A DNA stretch of 64,000 bases, taken from positions 930,001-994,000 of the forward strand of contig JAHWDD010000009.1 of assembly GCA_023897205.1 (NCBI GenBank). Reading direction: 5' to 3'. This document shows, piece by piece, positions 57,004 through 64,000 of the stretch. Both the position numbers and the translations under genes were made by a program. Below the pieces are notes generated by a model. The model saw only the letters and a program-made list of their open reading frames with translations, had not been told where the DNA came from and searched no databases. Each line of letters opens with the position of its first letter. Positions within the stretch are counted from its first letter, which is position 1. Origin of the DNA: Exophiala sp. HKRS030 (Eukaryota > Ascomycota > Eurotiomycetes > Chaetothyriales > Herpotrichiellaceae).

Positions 57004-59019
57004 ATGGAGCAAGCCAAGTCTTTCACCAGAGCATTCAGGTCTCGCGAGGCTTTCAAGGAGCTCGTCAAGACAGATGCGGCGGATTCTCCCAGCAATCGGT
57101 GGATCAACAACGATCTAAGACCAACTCCTCCAGGTAACGAAAACCTCAGTCTTCAACTCCCAACCACTAACAACGAATATCCAGAACAACGTACCTGGAC
57201 ATGGTACCACCTTCCTCTATTCTGGTCGGGATTGGCGTTCGGCACAACTGGGTGGAACATTGCGTCTTCCCTGATCGCAGTTGGTCTGGTACGCATCATC
57301 AAAAGTGGTAAATTTTGGGACTTGCAAAAGATCTAATTGGGGTTATAGCAATGGAAATATGCTCTCGCCGCATCTCTTATTGGTAGCGCCCTTGCGGGCG
57401 TTGTCGTCACGGTTTTGGCTCGCGCCGGTGCCAGATATCATATAGGATAGTGAGTCCGGCCCACAGTCATTCCGATGCACATGGTCGCTTACAGATCTAA
57501 CAGCCCAGTCTTCCTCCGCTCGGTTATGGGGATGTACGGCTCGTGGCTGTTTGTCTTCCTCCGCTTGATGACTGGTCTCTTCTGGTATGTATTGCAAGAT
57601 GTAGACCTTCTGTCCACAGCTGAAGCTTTCAAGGTTCGGTATACAGACATACTCGGGTGCAAGTCTGATATCTACCTGCCTGCTGTGTATGTTTGGGCAT
57701 CGTTGGCGGGATCTACGCAACACTCTGCCAGAGTCGGCGGACATTTCAACCAAGCAACTGATCTGTTTCTTCGTCGCCTGGCTCTTACAGGTACCGTTCG
57801 TAAGTCTCAATGTCGATCACACGCGAAGCCGATCCTCACACTCGTCTAGTTCTTTGTTCATCCTTCCAAGATCCAGTGGTTCTTCACTTTCAAGGGTATC
57901 ATAATGCCTATTGCTACCTTTGCACTTTTTGGCTGGTGCATGGCTGAAGGAAGTGGGATCTCTACCATCGACAACGAATTGACAAAGTCCGCCGACGGAG
58001 TTCCACTTGGCTGGGCCATCGTTGCCGGCATCAACACCATTATGGGCTCTTTAGCCTCTTTGATAGTCACACAACCTGATCTCTCACGCTATTGCCGAAA
58101 GGTTTCGGATGCAGGCTGGCTACAAGGCTTCTGTGTTTTTATTTCAAAGTGTCTGGTATTCTTCCTCGGTCTCGTCGCTACAGCGTCGATACAGGGTGTT
58201 TGGGGAAAGGCATACTGGGCTATTTGGGACTTACTCGATGCAATACTGGATCACTACTGGACATCCGGCGCCAGGTGTGCCGTCTTCCTCGTGTCCTTTG
58301 CCTTTTATTGCTCTGCAATCGGATCGAACATAGGCACTAACACTCTCGCGTTCGGAGCCGACCTGACGGGAATCATACCAAAGTACATGACGATTGTCAG
58401 AGGCCAGGTTCTTTGTTGCGTCTTGGGTGTTTTGATGGTACCATGGAAGATTTTGGCCTCTGCTCAAGCATTTGTCACATTCCTTGGATCAATGCCGATC
58501 TTCTTCGGCCCTGTGGCCGCGGTACGTTATGCTTTTATCCGCTATGAGTTCACTCCACTGATGCCGACCAACTAGTTGATGATCGTTGATTACTATTGGG
58601 TAAGGAGAGGCAACCTCCATACACCGTCTCTCTTCAAGGGTAACAAGGGGGACCTTTACTTCTTCACCAAAGGCTTCAACAGTCGTGGGTATATTGCGTG
58701 GTTGTCTGGTTTTTTGTTCGGTCTCCCCGGCATGATTGGCAAATTTCACCCGACAGCCGTGAACGAGGCCGCGAAAAACATGTATCGAATGGGATGGCCC
58801 TTGACCTTTGCAGTGACAAGCGTGATATACGCAGCCCTGGTCTACTTATTTCCTGTCCCAATTTATCCAGAAACCCATGCCAATACGCCAACCACGTTTG
58901 AGTATCTAGGCAAAAGGGACGGATTTTTCGAAGATGATGTGGATGATGATCTCGTTGGCATCGAGGGAGTCGAGGCTGTGGAGGACAAAGCACCAGTTGT
59001 ATCTGAAGAGAAGTTCTAG
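57004..59019 (+). CDS. NCS1-family nucleobase (purine/uracil/allantoin-type) permease
   Basis: Plasma-membrane H+ symporter of the nucleobase-cation-symport-1 family (Fur4/Dal4/Fui1 branch). Exons 57004-57288, 57349-57449, 57504-57584, 57634-57799, 57850-58521 and 58576-59019 join exactly into 582 residues. Landmarks: NRWINNDLRPTPP and RTWTWYHLPLFWSGLAFG before and in helix 1, GARYHIGY-PVFLRSVMGMYG, WFGIQTYSGASLIS (restored by a 49-base intron), FGHRWRDLRNTLPESADIST, KGIIMPIATFALFGWCMAEG, SLASLIVTQPDLSRYCRK, SNIGTNTLAFGADLTGIIPK and MIVDYYWVRRGNLHTPSLF. The tail is acidic. About 12 helices are seen. The neighbouring guanine deaminase suggests guanine or another purine as substrate, although most of this branch moves uracil, uridine or allantoin. 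Confidence 0.92.
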
Positions 59020-59960
59020 CAGGTTATTGCAATGAGAGGTTCAACTGTTTCGAAACGGGAATCAACGGAACGATTCATTCGATATGAGAGGCAGTTGTTT
59101 GCTACCGACGGGAATAGGCAGTAAGAGATCAACCTGGAATTAAGCCGCGTTGGATTTGTACGCAGTTTCGTCCTTCTATTCCATGTTCACTTCCATGCAA
59201 TGGTACAGCCTTCTAAAGGGTTGGCAACAGTCTGACCAGAATCCATCTGATCGATCGTATAGTAAATGCCATATGGATACACTGGTCTCGCCATTTGCCA
59301 TACTCGGATGCCACGTCGAGATACTACACTTTAGTAAATTTGTCAAACATTTCCGTGGATCGATTCAGACAAACCACAACGATCTCGCCCCCTCCCCACC
59401 ACAAGCGCGACCTGTGTTGCTCGTAGCAGTGCTCATAGCTCATCAGAATTAGTAATTTGAATCGATAACAGCAAATACGAGCATCTGGGAAACCTCTTCT
59501 GGTTCTGGACACCTGGAACTTTGACAGCAACTGGTGGATGCCAGATAGTTGCCGAAGAGCGGGTGAGATGTTCTAATCTCGGCCGTGTCGGAAGGCCTTG
59601 CCACGCAAGTCTGTAGAGCGAGCGGGTGAAATGCTCCAAATGATGTCGGCCGTGTTGTAGCCAATGTCTCCATCCTGGCTCTCGTGACAGATAGGTCATG
59701 GCGCAAATTCTGACTACTTGTATCCCAGTCTACTGTGACAGCGATTAGGTCCAGTTGACATAAAAGCATAGCCTTGGTAAGGAGTAGTCCTGCCTAGCAA
59801 CGTATCCCAACCCCTGCAACTCGAAACAGCCCAGGTCGTGCACGTTAGGAGATATCAGTAGATACGAGGTAGACTCGAGAGTTGCAACCATCGTCAGTCG
59901 ACAACTGTTCACACTCGTACCTTTTCATCACCCACAGCCGCATCTTCTACCGACATCATC
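59020..59960. promoter_or_regulatory. upstream region of guanine deaminase with duplicated CGGCCG block
   Basis: The 940 bases between permease and deaminase contain an imperfect direct repeat at about 59558-59588 and 59620-59655. Both units read GAGCGGGTGARATG.TC and end in TCGGCCGTG. The first ends in CTCGGCCGTG (59578-59587), the exact reverse complement of the regulator-promoter word; the second (59645-59654) matches at 9 of 10 bases. No gene is seen. Confidence 0.55.
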
Positions 59961-61361
59961 ATGTCTCCTGCGACCATTACGAATGGAACGAAGGCGGTTG
60001 TTCCCAAACTTGACCGACCACTTGCATTCCATGGAACTCTTATTCACTCCCTATCTCAATCCGAGGTCGAAATAGCCGACTCGGCATTGCTACTGGTCGA
60101 CGTCAACGGCAAAATCTCAGGTCTTCACAAAGATGTCAAGCAAGACCAAATCGAGCAGACACTGTCAGAACAGGGATGGCCTACTGAAACTGTTTCACTC
60201 ACGATTCTCGAACGTGGTAAATTTTTGGTCCCGGGATTCATCGATACCCACAACCACGCTCCGCAATGGACTCAGCGGGGAACTGGACGTGGCCATCTCA
60301 TCATGGATTGGCTTAACAACACGACATTTCCACACGAAGCTCGATTCGCTGATCCCAAGTACGCACGCAAGACTTATGCCTCGTGCGTTGACGGATTTCT
60401 CAAACAAGGAGTGACCACCGCCTGCTATTACGGTTCACTCCACGGCGAGGCCACCAAGATTCTCGCTCAGATATGTCTAGAAAAGGGTCAGAGGGCGTAT
60501 TGTGGCAAGTGCAACATGAACCGCGAATCCCCCGACTACTACAAAGACGCCAGTGCCGAGGAATCCATAGCGGTGACCAGAGACTTCATTGATCATGTCC
60601 GGACGATCGATCCCAAGTTCGAGCTCGTCACTCCCATCCTCACACCTCGATTTGCCGTCGCCTGCGATGCCGACGTTCTGTCCGGCCTCGGGAGGATCGC
60701 TGCAGAAGACCCCACACTTCCCATTCAGACACATTTCAACGAGACGCCTCAGGAAATGGAGATCACCAAGAAACTATACCCAGAATTCGACAACGAGTCG
60801 GACCTGTACGAACATTTTGGGTTACTGAACGAACGCTCCATCCTGGCACACTGCATCTACATGGACGAATACGACATGTCCCGACTGGAACATCTCAAGT
60901 GCGGCATCTCGCATTGCCCCATGTCAAACACGACCAGTGGTACGTTCGGCGTCGCTCCTGTTCGAGAATATTTGAGGAGGGGAATGAAGGTCGGATTGGG
61001 AACGGATAGCGGCGGTGGGTTCTCCTCGTCCATCATGGACTGCATGAGACAAGCCTTTGTGGTTTCAAACGCGAAGAAACTCTCGTCTGGAGGTGCAGAC
61101 GAGTCGCTCTCGTTCTACGAGACTTTCTATCTTGCCACACTGGGAGGGGCCAGGGTCTGCAATCTTGACGGCATCATTGGGAACTTCAAGGTTGGCAAAG
61201 AATTCGATGCCCTTGAGATTCACACCGTGGGCAAAAATGCCGGTATCGTAACTTTGGTTGAGGATACCGACTCGACCGCAAAGATCTTTGAGAAGTTCAT
61301 CATGAGTGGTGATGACAGGAATATCGCCAAGGTGTTCGTCAAGGGTCGTTCTGTGAAATAA
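59961..61361 (+). CDS. GUD1: guanine deaminase (guanine to xanthine)
   Basis: Amidohydrolase-superfamily enzyme that hydrolyses guanine to xanthine and ammonia in the cytosol. Single exon, 466 residues, full length. Zinc ligands and catalytic residues are in place: PGFIDTHNHAPQW with His97 and His99, THFNET with His258, ILAHC with His297, and GLGTDSGGG with Asp349. LTPRFAVACDADVL gives the substrate-contact Arg of the guanine deaminase signature (TxRFA). NKRERGH-like spacing around MDWLNNTTFPHEARF also fits the family. Located directly downstream of an NCS1 nucleobase permease on the same strand, it would let the fungus use exogenous guanine as a nitrogen source, feeding xanthine to urate and allantoin. 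Confidence 0.95.
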   Translation: MSPATITNGTKAVVPKLDRPLAFHGTLIHSLSQSEVEIADSALLLVDVNGKISGLHKDVKQDQIEQTLSEQGWPTETVSLTILERGKFLVPGFIDTHNHAPQWTQRGTGRGHLIMDWLNNTTFPHEARFADPKYARKTYASCVDGFLKQGVTTACYYGSLHGEATKILAQICLEKGQRAYCGKCNMNRESPDYYKDASAEESIAVTRDFIDHVRTIDPKFELVTPILTPRFAVACDADVLSGLGRIAAEDPTLPIQTHFNETPQEMEITKKLYPEFDNESDLYEHFGLLNERSILAHCIYMDEYDMSRLEHLKCGISHCPMSNTTSGTFGVAPVREYLRRGMKVGLGTDSGGGFSSSIMDCMRQAFVVSNAKKLSSGGADESLSFYETFYLATLGGARVCNLDGIIGNFKVGKEFDALEIHTVGKNAGIVTLVEDTDSTAKIFEKFIMSGDDRNIAKVFVKGRSVK

Positions 61362-63785
61362 GAATAGATACGACGTGGTTCAGAGTGTACGTAGGAGTAT
61401 GTCATGAAAAAAAATCAACTCGAGTTATCTTGAAGAATGGTCCATCAACACCTGTCGTGTAGTAAACTTCGTTGGCATCCATTGTCAATCAGTGCGTATC
61501 AGCCGCTGGGATATTCATTCCGAGTCATGTTGTTTGTATATGTGTGAAGACTACAGGTAAATTCGCGGATACGATTTTACAGGATCCAGGCTTCAACCCA
61601 ATCAGTGAATGTAATTGTTATGCCATTCGTGGCTGTCGCACTGGGTGTCACTCATGGGATTCAAACGAACGATATCAGACAATATGATGTGCTTCATTGA
61701 GACACATTCCCCCTGATTGGGTATAATGTGGTATTCAACAAAGTGACTAGTGCATGCCTGCTTAATCAAAATCACCCTGAAACGATACCTATTTTTGAAA
61801 GTAAGTCAATGTGAACACTTGAAGTGTCTTACCCCGATCTTTTTCCCTTGAATGGATATATACATTCTCAATGGATTTATCTGCTTCAATAGAATCTCAC
61901 AAGGGAGACAAATACATACACCCATGAGCAGTCAGGATCCTATAGGTATTTGTGTTCGCCCCCTCATTGTGTTGTCATGAGATGTACCATTATCGAGGAA
62001 GTGTCCACACCAAAAGGTCGAAATCCTGCAATTCAACAGTCACAAGGTCTCATCCCACAGAACCAAGTATATATATATATGTCTGTCCATTGGCTCTTCT
62101 TCGAATGTCAACAGAATCATCAAGCCTCGAATTCCACTCAACTTCAGCTGAAAAAGAGTGTGACATTTGGGCGCTATGGATTACTTCCTTATGAGCCAAC
62201 CACACCTCTCGTCGGACACGTCTTATCCTGCTTTTACTTGAAGTCTACTTCCTTGACTGCTCCTACTTACCACTGTCCTTTACTGAACCACCCAAACATT
62301 CAAAAGGGGCTCAACTCACCACTAAAGTACAACAATGGCCACATTTGCTATTCGCAAGGCAGTACACGAAGAGCACATCTGGGGCTACAAGTGTCGTCAA
62401 TGCCAATTTTGGTGTAGAAAGAACTCGATCCACAGTACCTACCGTCGCCTGAGGACAGGAAGGCTTTGTTACACTCTGACTCCCCAAGTGGGCCGAGTCG
62501 TTCGCTTGCGGTAAATTATCATTTGAGATTCATAATCATTTCAAATGCCTTCAATGAAAATGAGTACACTCTGTGAGCATCAATGATACAGCGTGTACAG
62601 ACATAGACGAGAGCTTACTTGTTGTGTTGCTGGTATGCAGGTACCCTGAGGTCAAATGCTAAATTGAATAGATTTTTTCCTTCAAATCTCCGCGATGGCA
62701 GGCCAGTAAGCGATACCGGCCCCTGACAGCTCACTTACAGTAAGCACTACTTAGCTAGCACAGAACAGTCACTGGATTGTTCTGGATAGGATGGTTTAAG
62801 TCTGAACTCGACGGACCCGGTTGTATAGATTTCCCTTGGCCAATAAGGGCGACGAGTCTGCTGATACCTATACTCACGATTCTCAGCACCACATCATCCG
62901 AGCTACCTAGGAGAGTGACGGGTGCTCTCCCCAAACGCTTTCAACTTGTTTCGTGTTATTTGCTCAATGACTGATCCTTGAAGAATGGTCATCCTTCGTG
63001 GTTCTCCAAGGGCCAGATTCGCTCTCATCTGCCTCTCTCGAGGTTCAGTATCGAGAAACAACACTGCCGGCAAGATAGCACAATCGATGCGGTCGAATCG
63101 TACTGAGGACCATTAGCTCACAATTCCCCAACCACGAAGCTGAACAGGCTCTCCATTCAACTTTTGAATCAGTTCACGTCCACTACAGATCACCACAGAT
63201 CGCAAGGGGGCGAGACACCACATGAAATCCTTGTCGATGGTTTAATCACGAGTCTAGTAGACGAACACATGTAGGACAACTGTCCTAAATACGCCGAGAA
63301 GTATCAAAGCCTGCTCCTCCTTCCTGCTCAACGCCCGGGGATCTTTTGCCACAAGAAAGTGCAGAAACTTACCTAGATGGAGATCGAAAGAGACATGACC
63401 ACCTCCAGCTACGGCGGCCCACAGAGTAGGCTCGGACGGAGTTATGAACGGGACGGTAGAGTCGTCTGATGATGTGATAGTAGATATGGTATTTCCTTTC
63501 TATCAGTTCCGAGTGGCATCGGTCAATTATCACAGGATGTCTTTTGGGAGCACCAAGATTACTATGCCACCGCTTTCCATTACGGCATGACGCTTCTTTC
63601 GCACAAGCAATCCCAGACGTTAACAATTTCTCGTCGTAAATGTTCTCGCGCGATCAATCTGGTCGTCAAAGGTCAGGATTCCCACACGCGAAACCATGCA
63701 CATGTCCCAAGAGCGAGGGCGAGTCATAGCGTCTGGGGGTGAATTTACCTCATGTGCACAGTGCACAGCACGCCTCGTAGGACTT
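61362..63785. other. 2.4-kb gene-poor region
   Basis: Between guanine deaminase and the right-edge gene. A short TATATATATAT run lies at about 62068-62079. Open frames at 61950-62417 and 62777-62974 show no family resemblance. A 59-codon frame at 62335-62514 starts in a fair context and holds CRQCQFWC, but nothing else supports it. Confidence 0.45.
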
Positions 63786-64000
63786 TCATTGTCTTTGGTT
63801 GCCTTGTGGTAATCGGCTTCCGCACCCGCTGCAAAAATTGTCGCCTTGCCTGCATTGATAGCCGCAATTGGCGCAGAAGACGACATCCGCTCCCGCAAGA
63901 GTAGAAGGGCCCCCTGGTGTTGGTTGCTGGACGTACTGTGGCGGTGTTTGTTGATACTGTTGTTGCTGCTGTGCTGCTCTTGCCTGGGCTTTCTCGCGTT
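63786..64000 (-). CDS. C-terminal end of a zinc-ribbon protein (cut by the window edge)
   Basis: An open frame enters from the right edge on the - strand and stops at 63788-63786. The visible 71 or so residues start with an Ala/Gln-rich run (RAAQQQQQYQQTPPQYVQQ), a Gly/Pro turn, then a short zinc ribbon: CANCGYQ, and after nine residues CSGCGSRLP, i.e. paired CxxC knuckles, ending GNQRQ. Ribbons of this kind occur at the end of many fungal proteins, including membrane and signalling proteins, so the function cannot be given. The pattern is too regular to be chance. Confidence 0.7.
   Translation of the reverse strand, partial: REKAQARAAQQQQQYQQTPPQYVQQPTPGGPSTLAGADVVFCANCGYQCRQGDNFCSGCGSRLPQGNQRQ

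Noticed and set aside
62335..62514. 59-codon frame with CRQCQFWC
   Set aside because: Start context is fair, but there is no second line of evidence (family, introns or codon bias), so it is mentioned only in the intergenic entry.
1..64000. CRISPR arrays, insertion sequences or complete transposons
   Set aside because: No regularly spaced repeats, transposase domains, long terminal repeats or terminal inverted repeats were seen; the gene content is nuclear fungal.

Overview
The window is a gene-dense stretch of nuclear DNA from a filamentous ascomycete (Pezizomycotina). The evidence is short introns of about 50-100 bases with GTAAGT-like donors, Zn2Cys6 and fungal bZIP regulators, a HET-domain gene, a GPI-type GH18 chitinase, ERG4, and fungal mitochondrial proteins such as TOM5 and MIM1. 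The overall flavour suggests Eurotiomycetes, perhaps Chaetothyriales, but that placement is inference only. Most coordinates are gene spans from start codon to stop codon. Exon limits were worked out by hand from splice signals and frame continuity, so single-base errors are possible.

0.6-9.5 kb: IWS1 (-), a secreted/membrane DOMON-cytochrome b561 protein (+), a bZIP factor (-), the 49-residue import receptor subunit TOM5 (+) and nucleoporin NUP57 (-). 10-18 kb: a short-chain dehydrogenase with an unexplained in-frame stop (-), a large Zn2Cys6 factor (-) and a GPI-type chitinase (-). 18-23.6 kb is sparse and holds one APC-family permease (-). 23.6-33.3 kb: a NAP/SET histone chaperone (+), a TLG1-type SNARE (-), an unrecognised mitochondrial-looking protein (-) divergent from mitoribosomal bL19m (+), a degenerate AMP-binding protein (-) and ERG4 (-). 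33.7-44 kb: an NmrA-like protein (-), a LaeA-like methyltransferase (-) divergent from a cytochrome P450 (+), an alkaline ceramidase (+) and a mitochondrial-type SDR (+). 44.9-49.8 kb: OXA1 (-), SHP1 (-), MIM1 (+) and a small membrane protein (+).

49.9-53.8 kb is the accessory patch. Two adjacent decayed genes, a Zn2Cys6-type regulator (-) and a glutathione transferase-like gene (+), lie beside an intact HET-domain gene. 54.2-61.4 kb forms what looks like a purine-utilisation unit on the + strand: a Zn2Cys6 regulator, an NCS1 nucleobase permease and guanine deaminase. The regulator and deaminase upstream regions share the exact word CACGGCCGAG, and the permease upstream region carries a perfect hairpin of related sequence (AGGCCGAG/CTCGGCCT). 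I infer uptake of a purine, hydrolysis of guanine to xanthine, and control by the linked regulator. This is the best candidate for an undescribed system here. The last 2.4 kb before the right edge is almost empty; a zinc-ribbon protein enters on the - strand at the edge.

Mitochondrial functions are frequent (TOM5, bL19m, OXA1, MIM1, probably the 26-27 kb protein), but they are scattered and look coincidental.
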